Position numbers and translations under genes: made by a program. DNA of 64,000 nucleotides from Streptomyces spororaveus (GTDB taxonomy: Bacteria > Actinomycetota > Actinomycetes > Streptomycetales > Streptomycetaceae). Where the stretch lies: assembly GCF_016755875.1 (NCBI RefSeq), contig NZ_BNED01000005.1, positions 7,329,501 to 7,393,500 on the forward strand, given 5' to 3'. The notes below the pieces were generated by a model. That model was not told the origin of the DNA, made no database searches, and saw only the letters and a program-made list of their open reading frames with translations. Shown in pieces: positions 54,058 through 63,001 of the stretch (positions are counted from its first letter, which is position 1; the number at the start of each line of letters is the position of its first letter).

Positions 54058-54485
54058 TGCCCCTCAGCCCCGGCGAGAGCCCCGGGTTCCTGCTGTGGCA
54101 CGCCACCTTGCGCTGGCAGCGCGACATCGCCGCGGCCCTGGCCCCGCTCGACCTCACCCACGTGCAGTTCGTGCTGCTCGCCTGTACCTGGTGGCTCAAC
54201 AGCCAGGGCGAGCACCCCAACCAGCTGGCCGTCGCCCGCCAGGCCGGCACCGACGTCAAGATGACCTCCCAGGTCCTGCGCACCCTGGAGCACAAGGGGC
54301 TCGTCGAGCGGGAGGTCGACCCGGCCGACACCCGCGCCAAACGGCTGCGCGTCACCGACACCGGAGCCGAACTGGCCCCCCGGGCGATCGCCGCCGTGGA
54401 GCGCGCCGACGCGCAGTTCTTCCGGCCGGTGCCCGTCGGTGATGCGGTGGCCCTGCTCGGCCGTCTGGCCCGTCCCGAGTCCTGA
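54057..54485 (+). CDS. MarR-family regulator
   Basis: 142 residues. Winged helix: LAVARQAGTDVKMTSQVLRTLEHKGLVEREVDPADTRAKRLRVTDTG. The N-terminus has FLLWHATLRWQRDIAAALAPLDLTHVQFVLLACTWWL, a hydrophobic ligand pocket region. Translationally coupled to the SRPBCC gene. Probably controls the divergent P450 promoter through the repeats at 53584-53623 (inference). Confidence 0.88.
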   Translation: MPLSPGESPGFLLWHATLRWQRDIAAALAPLDLTHVQFVLLACTWWLNSQGEHPNQLAVARQAGTDVKMTSQVLRTLEHKGLVEREVDPADTRAKRLRVTDTGAELAPRAIAAVERADAQFFRPVPVGDAVALLGRLARPES

Positions 54486-54527
54486 GAGCGGCCTGCCGGG
54501 CCGTGCGGCGCCACCCGCGCGAGGGCG

Positions 54528-55208
54528 CTACACGGTCCGGCGGCGTGCGACCAGCCACTCGTACGCGGCGTCCGCGCTGAACTCCGGCTGCCCGCCGGGG
54601 AAGAGGAGCCCGGCGCAGGCGAAGGCCGCGTCCCCCGCGATCTCCGGGGTGTACGGGACCGCCACGCAGCCCATGCCCGCGGCGTGCGCGGCCCGCACCC
54701 CCGGCGCCGCGTCCTCGACGACCACGCAGTCGGCGGGCGCGGCGCCCAGCCTGCGCGCCGCCTCCAGGAACACGTCCGGAGCGGGCTTGCCGTGCGCGAC
54801 CTCCTCGGCGGACACCACCGTCGTCAGCAGCGCGTCCAGCCCCGTGCCCGACAGCACCGCGTCGATCGCCTCCAGGGAGGAGCCGGAGGCCACCGCCATG
54901 GCCGCGCCGTCGGTGCGCAGCCGCTCGACGAGCCCCCGCATCTGCGGGTAGACCTCGGTCCGGGTGCGGGCCAGCTCCAGGTAGGCGGCGTTCTGCTCGG
55001 CGAGCAGCTGCTCGACCGGTGCCCGGATCCCGTACCGGTCCCGCAGGATCTCCAAGGTCTCCAGGGTGCCGATGCCGATGAAGCGGGAGTGCTGCTCCCA
55101 CGTGAAATCGGGAACCCCGTGCCGCTCCAGGGTGCGGCGCCCGGACTCGTAGTAGTTCGGCTCGCTGTCCACCAGGGTGCCGTCGAGATCGAATATGACG
55201 GAAATCAT
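54528..55208 (-). CDS. HAD-superfamily phosphatase (subfamily IA)
   Basis: 226 residues. Motif 1 DLDGTLVDSE (nucleophile Asp and acid/base Asp), motif 2 VASGSS, motif 3 GKPAPD and motif 4 VVEDAAPGV; an alpha-helical cap (about residues 17-90) lies between motifs 1 and 2. Likely a sugar- or small-phosphate phosphatase. ATG 55208. Downstream of an Lrp gene, 45 nt apart on the same strand. Confidence 0.92.
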   Translation of the reverse strand: MISVIFDLDGTLVDSEPNYYESGRRTLERHGVPDFTWEQHSRFIGIGTLETLEILRDRYGIRAPVEQLLAEQNAAYLELARTRTEVYPQMRGLVERLRTDGAAMAVASGSSLEAIDAVLSGTGLDALLTTVVSAEEVAHGKPAPDVFLEAARRLGAAPADCVVVEDAAPGVRAAHAAGMGCVAVPYTPEIAGDAAFACAGLLFPGGQPEFSADAAYEWLVARRRTV

Positions 55209-55253
55209 CCGTTGAGCCCGTCCTGCCGATGGTGTTCCGTATCGGTAATCCTG

Positions 55254-55733
55254 TCAGGTTTTGCCGGCATTCCTGCCCACGGATTCGACCAGAGGCAGCA
55301 GCCGGTGCGGTACCCGCTCGCGCAGCGCCACCTCCGTACGGGTGCGGACCACGCCCGGGAGCTGGATCAGCCGCTGGATCACGTCCTCCAGGTGACCGTT
55401 GTCCCGGGCCGCCACGCGGGTCAGCAGGTCCCCGCCGCCGGTGATCGAGAAGGCCTCGATGATCTCGGGCACGGCGGCCAGCGCGTCACCCACGTCGTCC
55501 AGATGCCCCTGGGTGACCTCGATGTGCACGAACGCCAGCACCGGATGCCCCAGTGCGGCGGGGGAGAGCACCGGCCCGGTGCCGGTGATCACGCCCGTGC
55601 GCTCCAGCCGGTCCAGCCGTGCCTGCAGGGTGCCGCGCGCGACGCCGAGGATCCGGGCGTACTCACGGACACTGGTGCGCGGCTGCTCGATCAGCAGGCG
55701 CAGGATTCTGGTGTCGAGCTCGTCCACCGCCAC
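55254..55733 (-). CDS. Lrp/AsnC-family regulator
   Basis: 159 residues: helix-turn-helix (LDTRILRLLIEQPRTSVREYARILGVARGTLQARLDRLERTGVI) and a RAM ligand domain with GGDLLTRVAARDNGHL and LPGVVRTRTEVAL. Feast/famine-type regulator binding an amino acid. GTG 55733, with a second GTG two codons later; weak ribosome site. The target is not evident; it may control the YoaK, HAD or its own gene. Confidence 0.9.
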   Translation of the reverse strand: MAVDELDTRILRLLIEQPRTSVREYARILGVARGTLQARLDRLERTGVITGTGPVLSPAALGHPVLAFVHIEVTQGHLDDVGDALAAVPEIIEAFSITGGGDLLTRVAARDNGHLEDVIQRLIQLPGVVRTRTEVALRERVPHRLLPLVESVGRNAGKT

Positions 55734-55758
55734 GACCCGACTGTACCAATGGCCCCGT

Positions 55759-56520
55759 TCACCCCGGTCGTTCCCGGCCAGGGGCCTGGTCCGTGTGGAG
55801 CCCGGGCTGGCTCCGGTAGAGCAGGCCCACCACCAGCACCACCGCGCCGGCCGGCAGCAGCAGCCAGCCCACCGTCCAGCCGGCCCGCAGCAGCAGCGCC
55901 CCGAGGAACCCGCCGGCGAACATGGCGAGGACGGTGAGGCCGCGCAGCTTCCAGCCGGCCGTCCGGAAGCCGTAGATGTTCTCCCGCCCCATGGCCGAGG
56001 CGCCGAGGAAGGCGGTCATGGACCGGGTGACCAGCGTCGTCGGTACGCCCGGCACGTTCGCCCGCATGATCGTGGTGTTGCGCAGCCCCATCGCCAGGGC
56101 CAGCACCGCCGTCGCCGCCAGATGCCGTGGAGCCGGGGACCCGTACTGCGGAAGCAGCCCCCAGCCGATGGCCCCGGCGGCCAGGATCAGCCCCGCCTCG
56201 GCGATCAGACCGTCGACGAACCAGCGCCTCCCGCGGATCTCGGTCACGGACTCCAGATGCGACCCACAGACGACCCCGACGACGAACGCGGCCAGGGAGA
56301 TCCCGGGAGCGAGCGTCTCCAGCCTCCCCGCCCCGGCCGCGCCGAAGGCCACGAACAGCACGTTTCCCGTCTGCATCGCCGTGAAGGCCGGCCCGAGCGC
56401 CAGCAGGCTCGCCGCCTCCACCGTCCCGGTCACCGCGGTCAGTGCGATCATCAGCGCGGGCATGTGCGGCGGGAGCAGCGGCGAACCGGCCGTCCGCCCG
56501 GCCTCCCGGTTCTCGTCCAT
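55759..56520 (-). CDS. YoaK/DUF1275 family membrane protein
   Basis: 253 residues starting MDENREAG. Six hydrophobic segments; conserved family phrases TAVTGTVEAASLLALGPAFTAMQTGNVLFVAFG and AMGLRNTTIMRANVPGVPTTLVTRSMTAFL. Probably a transporter or membrane accessory; function unknown. It starts next to and divergent from the phosphatase gene at 56592. Confidence 0.88.
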   Translation of the reverse strand: MDENREAGRTAGSPLLPPHMPALMIALTAVTGTVEAASLLALGPAFTAMQTGNVLFVAFGAAGAGRLETLAPGISLAAFVVGVVCGSHLESVTEIRGRRWFVDGLIAEAGLILAAGAIGWGLLPQYGSPAPRHLAATAVLALAMGLRNTTIMRANVPGVPTTLVTRSMTAFLGASAMGRENIYGFRTAGWKLRGLTVLAMFAGGFLGALLLRAGWTVGWLLLPAGAVVLVVGLLYRSQPGLHTDQAPGRERPG

Positions 56521-56591
56521 GACGCCCGACAGTGACACGCCCGCACGGGTGCTCCGGCGCCGACATGCCGGAAGGTCGTAGGGTCCCAAGG

Positions 56592-57185
56592 ATGAGTGAC
56601 CTGTTGCTGGTGAGGCACGGCGAGACCGCCTGGAGCGCGAACGGGCGCCACACGGGACGCACGGACCTGCCACTGACCCCGCGCGGGGTCGAGGAGGCCA
56701 TCTCGCTCGCCCCCTTCTTCCACGACAGCCGGCCGGCCCTGGTGCTGACCAGCCCGCTGCGCCGGGCCGCCGCCACCGCCGAACTCGCCGGGCTCACCGG
56801 CGGCGAGCCCGACCCCGACCTGTACGAATGGGACTACGGCGGCTACGAGGGGATCACCACGGCCGAGATCCGGCGGACGACCCCGGACTGGTCCCTGTGG
56901 ACCCACGGCGTGCCGCCCGGCGACACCGAGCACCCGGGCGAGAGCGCCGCACAGGTGGGCGCCCGCGCCGACCGCGCCCTGGCCCGCGTGGCCCCCGTAC
57001 TCCGTGCGGACGACGGCGACGTGGTGCTCGTCGCCCACGGCCACTTCCTTCGCGTCCTCACCGCCCGCTACCTGCGCCTGGAGCCCGAGCACGGCCGGCT
57101 CTTCCTGCTGCGCACCGGCACCGTGAGCGTGCTCTCCGCGGAGCACGGGCTCCCGGTGATCGCGGGCTGGAACACCCGGCCCTGA
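56592..57185 (+). CDS. Histidine phosphatase (phosphoglycerate-mutase-like)
   Basis: 197 residues. LLLVRHGETAWSANGRHTGRTDLPLT carries the RHGE catalytic His, then SPLRRAAATAEL, YEWDYGGYEG and VVLVAHGHFLRVLTARYL with the second His. A small acid phosphatase of the cofactor-independent type. The ATG at 56592 follows CCCAAGG closely. Confidence 0.92.
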   Translation: MSDLLLVRHGETAWSANGRHTGRTDLPLTPRGVEEAISLAPFFHDSRPALVLTSPLRRAAATAELAGLTGGEPDPDLYEWDYGGYEGITTAEIRRTTPDWSLWTHGVPPGDTEHPGESAAQVGARADRALARVAPVLRADDGDVVLVAHGHFLRVLTARYLRLEPEHGRLFLLRTGTVSVLSAEHGLPVIAGWNTRP

Positions 57186-57236
57186 CCGGGGCCGCCTCGC
57201 CTCGCGCGGCGGTGCCGTCTGCGTGACCATTCGTAC

Positions 57237-58769
57237 ATGGTTCACGAGTCGTACACGGACGACGGCAGTGCGGGTGCCGGACCGGAGGGCCAGGACGCGA
57301 GGCTCAAGGCCAACGCGATCGGATTCCTCGACGCGCTCGTCATCGGCCTGAACTCCACCTCGCCCGCCTACTCCCTGGCCGCCGTCCTCGGCCCGATCGT
57401 GGCACTGGTCGGCATCTACGCACCCGGCGTGATGCTGGCCTCCTTCGTCCCGATGCTGCTCATCGCCGCCGCCTTCTACTACCTCAACAAGGTCGACCAG
57501 GACTGCGGGACGACCTTCTCGTGGGTCACCCGGGCCATGGGCCCGTGGGCCGGCTGGCTCGGCGGCTGGGCCATCGCCATGACCGGCGTCCTCGTCATCG
57601 GCTCGCTCGCGGACGTGGCCGTGAACTTCGGCCTGCTCGCCGTCGGACTCGACAGCTGGGCCGCCAACGCCTGGATCCGGCAGGGCCTCACCGTCGCGGT
57701 GATCCTCGCCATGACGGGCATCTGCGTCATCGGCACCGAGCTCTCGGCCCACCTCCAGGACATCCTCATCCTCGCCCAGGTCTTCTTCCTGCTGGCCTTC
57801 GCCGTGGTCGCCTTCTACCGCGTCTACGCCGACACCAGCACCCTGGATTCGATCGAGCCGTCCCTCAGCTGGCTCAACCCCTTCGGCGCGGGCGGCGCCG
57901 CCCTGACCGGCGGGCTGCTGCTCGGCGTGTTCATCTACTGGGGCTGGGAGTCCGCGGTCAACCTCACCGAGGAGGTCGAGAACTCCGCCACCGCGCCCGG
58001 CAAGGCGGGCGTCTGGTCGACGGTGATCCTCCTCGTCACCTACCTGTCCGTGGGCTTCGCGGTCGTCGCCTACGCGGGCACCGCCTACCTCGCCGAGAAC
58101 GCCGGCGAGGAGGAGGCCATCTTCGCGGTCCTCGCCCACGAGGTCATGGGCGGCTGGGACTGGGTGGTGCTCCTCGCCGTCTGCACCTCGGCGCTCGCCT
58201 CCACCCAGACCACGATCATCCCCGCCTCCCGCACCGCCCTGTCCATGGCCCGCCGGCACGCGCTGCCGCACCGTCTGGCGCACATCCACCCGAGGTTCCG
58301 CACCCCGGACGTGAGCACGTGGTGGGTCGCCGGAATCGCCATCGGCTGGTACCTCGTCGTCAACCAGATCAGCGAGAACGCCCTCCTGGACTCGCTCACC
58401 GCGCTCTCCCTGCTCATCGCCTTCTACTACGCGCTCACCGGCCTGGCCTGCGCCATCTACTACCGCCGCCACCTCCTCGAGAACCTGCACAACTTCCTGC
58501 TGATCGGGCTCGGCCCGGTGGTCGGCGCGGGCCTGCTGGCCTGGCTGCTGGTGGAGTCGATCGGCGACATGTCCAACCCGGCGAACTCGGCCAGCGGAGT
58601 CTCCTGGTTCGGGCTCGGCCCGCCGCTGGTCATCGGCATCGGCATCGCGCTCGTGGGCGTGGCCGTCATGTGCTTCTGGCGGATCCGGGACGGCCGGTTC
58701 TGGCAGGAGCGCCGCGGCGTCGCCGACCCGGAGCTCGTCCATGCCGGGAAGCGCAAGACACATCTCTAA
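57237..58769 (+). CDS. Amino-acid/polyamine permease (APC superfamily)
   Basis: 510 residues, about 12 helices. N-terminal NSTSPAYSLAAVLGPIVALVG is the unwound TM1 region of APC permeases; GTTFSWVTRAMGPWAGWLGGW, FIYWGWESAVNLTEEVEN and PASRTALSMARRHALPHRLAHIHPRFRTPDVS follow. Takes up amino acids or polyamines with proton or as exchanger. The stop lies 10 nt before the universal-stress gene, so the two are an operon. Confidence 0.93.
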   Translation: MVHESYTDDGSAGAGPEGQDARLKANAIGFLDALVIGLNSTSPAYSLAAVLGPIVALVGIYAPGVMLASFVPMLLIAAAFYYLNKVDQDCGTTFSWVTRAMGPWAGWLGGWAIAMTGVLVIGSLADVAVNFGLLAVGLDSWAANAWIRQGLTVAVILAMTGICVIGTELSAHLQDILILAQVFFLLAFAVVAFYRVYADTSTLDSIEPSLSWLNPFGAGGAALTGGLLLGVFIYWGWESAVNLTEEVENSATAPGKAGVWSTVILLVTYLSVGFAVVAYAGTAYLAENAGEEEAIFAVLAHEVMGGWDWVVLLAVCTSALASTQTTIIPASRTALSMARRHALPHRLAHIHPRFRTPDVSTWWVAGIAIGWYLVVNQISENALLDSLTALSLLIAFYYALTGLACAIYYRRHLLENLHNFLLIGLGPVVGAGLLAWLLVESIGDMSNPANSASGVSWFGLGPPLVIGIGIALVGVAVMCFWRIRDGRFWQERRGVADPELVHAGKRKTHL

Positions 58770-58779
58770 GGGGTGTCCG

Positions 58780-59205
58780 ATGTCCGTGGTCCTTGGATAC
58801 GACGAGTCGCCGGGCGCGGAACGGGCCCTGCAGGTGGCGCTGGAGGTGGCCACCGCCTTCGGCGAGCCCCTCGTTCTCGTCTACGGCGCGGCCGCCCCGG
58901 GCCCCACCGGAGAGGAGTACCGCGCCCACCGCGAAGCCGTCCGCCAGGCGGGCCGCAGCGCGCTGGCGCACGCGGTGGAGGAGGCCGACGCGGCCGGGGT
59001 GCCCTCCACGGTCGAGGTGGCCGACGAGAAACCCGCGCAGGCCCTGCTGGACGCTGCCGAGCGCCACGGGGCCCGCGTCATCATCGTCGGCAGCTGGGGC
59101 GACAGCCCGATGCGCGGGGCGCTGCTCGGCTCCACCCCGCACAAACTCCTGCACCTGTCGCCGATCCCGGTGCTGTGCGTGCCGACCGGGCCGGAGGGCG
59201 TCTGA
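58780..59205 (+). CDS. Universal stress protein
   Basis: 141 residues, single Usp domain: VVLGYDESPGAERALQVALEVA, then IIVGSWGDSPMRGALLGSTPHKLLHLSPIPVLCVP, which contains the G-x2-G-x9-S/T ATP-binding motif in slightly variant form. ATG at 58780 with AAGGGG upstream. Encoded with the APC permease, a pairing common in actinobacteria, possibly to regulate the permease (inference). Confidence 0.93.
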   Translation: MSVVLGYDESPGAERALQVALEVATAFGEPLVLVYGAAAPGPTGEEYRAHREAVRQAGRSALAHAVEEADAAGVPSTVEVADEKPAQALLDAAERHGARVIIVGSWGDSPMRGALLGSTPHKLLHLSPIPVLCVPTGPEGV

Positions 59206-59254
59206 ACAGCCGTCGTGCGGCTGGGGCGGACACCCTCCGGCCCCGGCCCGCCCC

Positions 59255-60535
59255 TCAGGGCTTGGAGAGGGCGCTCTCGGGCTCGGCCGTCGCCGGTGCC
59301 CCGCGGCTCACCTCCTTCCCGGCACGCAGCCGGGTCAGGGCCGGGCTGGTGACGGCCGTCGTCAGCAGAGCCATCAGCACCAGCATGGTGAACAGCTGCG
59401 GCCCGATGACGCCGAGTTCCAGACCGACGTTGAGCACCACCAGCTCGGTCAGCCCCCGGCAGTTCATCAGGGCGCCGATCGACAGGGCCTCCCGCCAGGG
59501 TCTTCCGCAGGCGCGGGCCGCGCCCGTCGCGCCGCCCCACTTGCCGGCGAAGGCGACGAAGAGGATCGCTGCCGTCCAGAGCCACAGCCCGGGCGAGGCG
59601 GTCAGGCCCCCGATGTCCGTACGCAGCCCCGTGTGCACGAAGAACAGCGGCAGCAGGACGGGCACCGTGAACGCGCGCAGCCGGGCCGCCGAGGCCTCGA
59701 TGCGCTGCCCGGTGCGCGGGGTGACCACCCCGAAGAGGAACGCCCCGAACAGCGCGTGCACGCCGATCAGATCGGTGGCCAGCGCGGACAGGCTCAGCCC
59801 GCTGAACAGCGCCACCAGCACCGCCGCGTCGCCGGCCCGGTCGGCGCGGGCCGACCAGCGGGCCAGCAACGGCCGTACCGCGTACAGCATCACCAGCGTG
59901 AAGGCCACCGCGAGTCCGGCCGTGGTGGCCGCCTCCAGCGGGGACCCGGCCGTGGACAGGGCCACCACCAGGGCCAGCAGGCACCACGCGACGACGTCGT
60001 CCACGGCCGCGCAGGCCATCGCGAGGGCGCCGAGCGGAGTCCCGTACAGGCCCCGGTCGGCGAGGATCCGGGCGAGGACCGGGAACGCGGTGATGGCCAT
60101 GGCCACGGCCATGAACAGGGTGAACGGCATCCGGCCCACCCCCTCGGGGGCGAACCCGCCGTACATCGCGAGGGCGAGCAGTGCGCCCAGGGCCAGCGGA
60201 AGCAGCATGCCCGCCTGGCTCACCGCCACCGCGACCCGGGTGTGACCGCGCAGGCTCTTCAGGTCCAGTTCCAGCCCGACCAGGAACATGAAGGCGAGCA
60301 GCCCGAGCTGCCCGAGCACCGAGGTGTACGGCAGTACGGACGGCGGGAAGAGCGCGTGCTGGGCCTGCGGCCAGAGCCAGCCCAGCAGGGAGGGGCCCAG
60401 CAGGATGCCGGTGGCGATCTCTCCCACCACCGGGGGCTGGCCGAACCGGCGGCATACGGCGGCCCCCGCCTGACTGGCCACGATCACCACCGGTACGGCG
60501 ATCAGCAGGGCGGGCAGCGGGTCAGCGGACGACAC
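59255..60535 (-). CDS. Cation/proton antiporter (CPA2 family)
   Basis: 426 residues, about 12 helices. PPVVGEIATGILLGPSLLG, LGLLAFMFLVGLELDL, AITAFPVLARILAD and AAVDDVVAWCLLALV (paired Asp of the ion site) are typical; GVHALFGAFLFGVVTPR and MNCRGLTELVVLNVGLE follow. No RCK/TrkA-N domain. GTG 60535, preceded by GAAGGAGG that lies within the end of the flavin reductase gene; the genes overlap by 14 nt, so it is the third gene of the halogenase operon. Confidence 0.93.
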   Translation of the reverse strand: MSSADPLPALLIAVPVVIVASQAGAAVCRRFGQPPVVGEIATGILLGPSLLGWLWPQAQHALFPPSVLPYTSVLGQLGLLAFMFLVGLELDLKSLRGHTRVAVAVSQAGMLLPLALGALLALAMYGGFAPEGVGRMPFTLFMAVAMAITAFPVLARILADRGLYGTPLGALAMACAAVDDVVAWCLLALVVALSTAGSPLEAATTAGLAVAFTLVMLYAVRPLLARWSARADRAGDAAVLVALFSGLSLSALATDLIGVHALFGAFLFGVVTPRTGQRIEASAARLRAFTVPVLLPLFFVHTGLRTDIGGLTASPGLWLWTAAILFVAFAGKWGGATGAARACGRPWREALSIGALMNCRGLTELVVLNVGLELGVIGPQLFTMLVLMALLTTAVTSPALTRLRAGKEVSRGAPATAEPESALSKP

Positions 60536-61139
60536 GGGTACCTCCTTCGGGCGCGGGCCGCAGCGCGGCGGGCCGGTCGTGGTGGGCGGCCGGCTGCGGG
60601 ACCGCGGCCGCCGCGGACCACGGGGCGTACCGGCGCAGCCCGTAGAGCAGGGGTTCGCGGTCGTCGCGCACGGTCACCCGGCGGACCTCGGCGAACACGG
60701 CCGTGTGGTCCCCGAAGCCGACGGTTCTGACCACGGCGCAGTCCGCGACGGCGTGCGCCTCCGCCGTCAGGTGCGGTCCGCCCGCGCCCAGCGGCAGCCG
60801 CCACTCGACGCGGTCGAAGCGGTCGGGGTCCCCGGAGGCGAACAGGTCCGAGGTGCCGCGGGCCCGCTCGTGCAGCAGGTTGAGGGCGAAGTGGCCCTCG
60901 GCGAGCAGGACCGCGAGGGTCGGGCTCGCCGCCCGTATGCACACCACGAGCGTCGCCGGTTCGAGCGCGACGCTCGCGAGGGAGGTGCAGGTCAGACCGT
61001 GCGGTACGGAATCGGAGTCCAGTGTGGTGACGACGGAGACCCCGGTGGGGAAGACGGCCATGAAGGGACGGAGGTCCGCCGGACGGCTCCCGGCCGACTC
61101 GTCCGGTGCGGCGGGAGGGGGCACGGAGCGGTGGGGCAT
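60522..61139 (-). CDS. Flavin reductase (partner of the halogenase)
   Basis: 205 residues; NADH:FMN/FAD oxidoreductase-like split barrel: FMAVFPTGVSVVTTLDSDSVPHGLTCTSLASVALEPATLVVCI, then HFALNLLHERARGTSDLFAS and VGFGDHTAVFAEVRRV. It supplies reduced FAD to the tryptophan halogenase 84 nt upstream, as RebF and PrnF do in known pathways. ATG 61139 with CAGGAG. The start region overlaps nothing; its end overlaps the antiporter start. Confidence 0.92.
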   Translation of the reverse strand: MPHRSVPPPAAPDESAGSRPADLRPFMAVFPTGVSVVTTLDSDSVPHGLTCTSLASVALEPATLVVCIRAASPTLAVLLAEGHFALNLLHERARGTSDLFASGDPDRFDRVEWRLPLGAGGPHLTAEAHAVADCAVVRTVGFGDHTAVFAEVRRVTVRDDREPLLYGLRRYAPWSAAAAVPQPAAHHDRPAALRPAPEGGTRVVR

Positions 61140-61169
61140 GTCTGACTCCTGAGGTGGCTGAAGCAACTG

Positions 61170-61208
61170 CGGCCCGGCAGCCGGCGAAAGAGCCGTACTG
61201 CCGGGCCG
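61170..61208 (-). terminator. Hairpin between halogenase and flavin reductase genes
   Basis: Perfect 11-bp arms CGGCCCGGCAG (61170-61180) and CTGCCGGGCCG (61198-61208), extended inside by CGGC/GCCG around a 6-nt loop. It lies 15 nt after the halogenase stop and could lower, rather than abolish, expression of the downstream genes. Confidence 0.65.
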
Positions 61209-61223
61209 TGGGAGCGGTGGGCC

Positions 61224-62825
61224 TTACGCGCCGTGCAGCCGGCGCAGGTAGTCGTAGGCACTGGGCAGGGTCTCCAGCAGGTTCTGCTGCTGGCGCTTGA
61301 CCGTGTCGAAGAGGGGTTCGGCACTGGCCACCGAGTCCGGCCGGTGCGCCAGGGAGGGCAGCGGAGCGTCCGGCTCCAGGCCGAGGCCCGCGAAGATGCA
61401 GTAGTAGCTGCCGTTGGTCCAGAAGTTGCGGAACTCGGCCTCGAAGTTGCCGTAGTACGTCGACTCGTCGGTGATCGGCGAGTTGATGGGCAGGCCGGCC
61501 TTGTAGGCGGAGATCTTCTGCTGGATGTTGTCGGGGAGGGTCAGCTTCTTGTTGGCCTGCCAGAACGGCGTGTCGTTGCGCGGCGCGTAGAAGAAGTGCG
61601 CCTGGATGAAGTCGCGGGTGTCGTCGAACATCACCTCGATCTCGTGGTTGAAGCTGTTGATCAGACCGTCGTTGAAGGTCCTGTCCGGGAAGTGCTTGGC
61701 CAGCTGGTAGATCGCGGCGGTGATGAAGTAGATGCCCGTCGACTCCAGCGGCTCCAGGAAGCAGGAGGACAGGCCGATGCTGACGACATTCTTCACCCAC
61801 GCCCGGCGGTTGCGGCCGACGCGGAAACGGATGTGGTTGAACTTCGTCACCTCGGGGTCCAGCCCCCACATGTCCGCGAACTCGCGGGTGGCGGTGTCCT
61901 GGTCGGTGAACCTGCTGGAGTACACGTAGCCGGTCCCGAACCGCCCCAGCATGGGAATCTTCCAGGCCCAGCCGGACGACATGGCGATGGCCGAGGTGTA
62001 CGGCTCCACGCCGTTCGCCTCGTCGTCGTGCGGGACGGCGGTCGCCACCGCGCTGTCGCACAGCAGGTGGTCGCTCATGTCGATGAAGGGCTCCTCCATC
62101 GCCTGGTTGATCAGCAGGCCGCGGAAGCCCGAGCAGTCCACGAACAGGTCGGCGTCCAGGGCCAGTCCGCCCTTGGTGTGCAGCGTGGTCACATAGCCGC
62201 GCTCGTCCTGCTCGACCCGCACCATCTCGTCCTGCACGTGGTTCACGCCCTGCTTCTCGGTGCTGAACCGGCGCAGGAAGTCGGCCACCAACTGGGCGTC
62301 GAAGTGCCAGGCGTACCGGGTGGCCGGCCGGCCGTCGAGCCAGCGCGGGGCCTTCATCGCGTCCATCACCGGGGGTTCGCGGAAGCAGGCGTAGTCGAAC
62401 GGCTCGGTCGTGCGGCCCTCGTACTTGCGCTTGAACCAGTAGTGCGACAGCGGAGTCTGGTCGTAGTCGGGGAGCAGCCCGAACGGGTGGTAGAAGTGGT
62501 CCGGACCGCCGCCCGGCAGCTCGCGGGCCGTCGACTCGCCCTGCCCGTCGGTCCGCCAGTTGACGAAGCGCACGGCCATCTTGAAGCTCGCGTTGCACTC
62601 CCGCATCCACTCGTCCTCGGCGATGCCCAGGTAGTCGAAGAAGGAACGCTGCAGGTTGGGCACGGTGGCCTCGCCGACACCGATGCGCGGGATCGTCGGC
62701 GCTTCGAGCACGGTGATGTCGACCGTTCCCTGCAGCGCCTTTCCGAGGTAGGCGGCCGTCATCCAGCCGGCCGTGCCGCCGCCCAGGATGACGACCTTCT
62801 GAAGCCGGGTGTCGCTGCTGGTCAT
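61224..62825 (-). CDS. FADH2-dependent tryptophan halogenase
   Basis: 533 residues, the family length. FAD motif [20 protein letters not shown] (12-31); catalytic Lys at K82 in [12 protein letters not shown]; WxWxIP motif WAWKIP (286-291), which marks halogenases against oxygenases; catalytic Glu at E358 in [13 protein letters not shown]. The enzyme halogenates the indole ring of free tryptophan through HOCl carried to the Lys. The length is nearer to the 7- and 6-halogenases (RebH, PrnA, Thal) than to the shorter PyrH; the ring position cannot be fixed by reading. ATG 62825. Starts the operon divergent from the SARP gene. Confidence 0.95.
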   Translation of the reverse strand: MTSSDTRLQKVVILGGGTAGWMTAAYLGKALQGTVDITVLEAPTIPRIGVGEATVPNLQRSFFDYLGIAEDEWMRECNASFKMAVRFVNWRTDGQGESTARELPGGGPDHFYHPFGLLPDYDQTPLSHYWFKRKYEGRTTEPFDYACFREPPVMDAMKAPRWLDGRPATRYAWHFDAQLVADFLRRFSTEKQGVNHVQDEMVRVEQDERGYVTTLHTKGGLALDADLFVDCSGFRGLLINQAMEEPFIDMSDHLLCDSAVATAVPHDDEANGVEPYTSAIAMSSGWAWKIPMLGRFGTGYVYSSRFTDQDTATREFADMWGLDPEVTKFNHIRFRVGRNRRAWVKNVVSIGLSSCFLEPLESTGIYFITAAIYQLAKHFPDRTFNDGLINSFNHEIEVMFDDTRDFIQAHFFYAPRNDTPFWQANKKLTLPDNIQQKISAYKAGLPINSPITDESTYYGNFEAEFRNFWTNGSYYCIFAGLGLEPDAPLPSLAHRPDSVASAEPLFDTVKRQQQNLLETLPSAYDYLRRLHGA

Positions 62826-62917
62826 GAAACAGCCCTCATTTCGGATTCGGCGGTTCGGGTGGTCGTGCTCATCAGTGTCGAAAAACGCCCTATCACCGCT
62901 CTACACGGTTCGGATCC

Positions 62918-62939
62918 GGCCGTTGTAGGGCCGTCGTAG
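62918..62939 (+). promoter_or_regulatory. Direct repeat, candidate SARP binding site
   Basis: GGCCGTTGTAG (62918-62928) is followed at once by GGCCGTCGTAG (62929-62939), one mismatch in 11. The 11-nt period (heptamers TTGTAGG and TCGTAGA with 4-nt spacing) is the classic layout of SARP targets. A related sequence is present inverted at about 62897-62910. It lies between the halogenase and SARP genes, so it may serve both. Confidence 0.55.
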
Positions 62940-63001
62940 AGCCCCCGGACACACTCCTCGCAGGCAGAGGGCGGCAGGCTGAAAACCACCGGGAGGACGC
63001 G

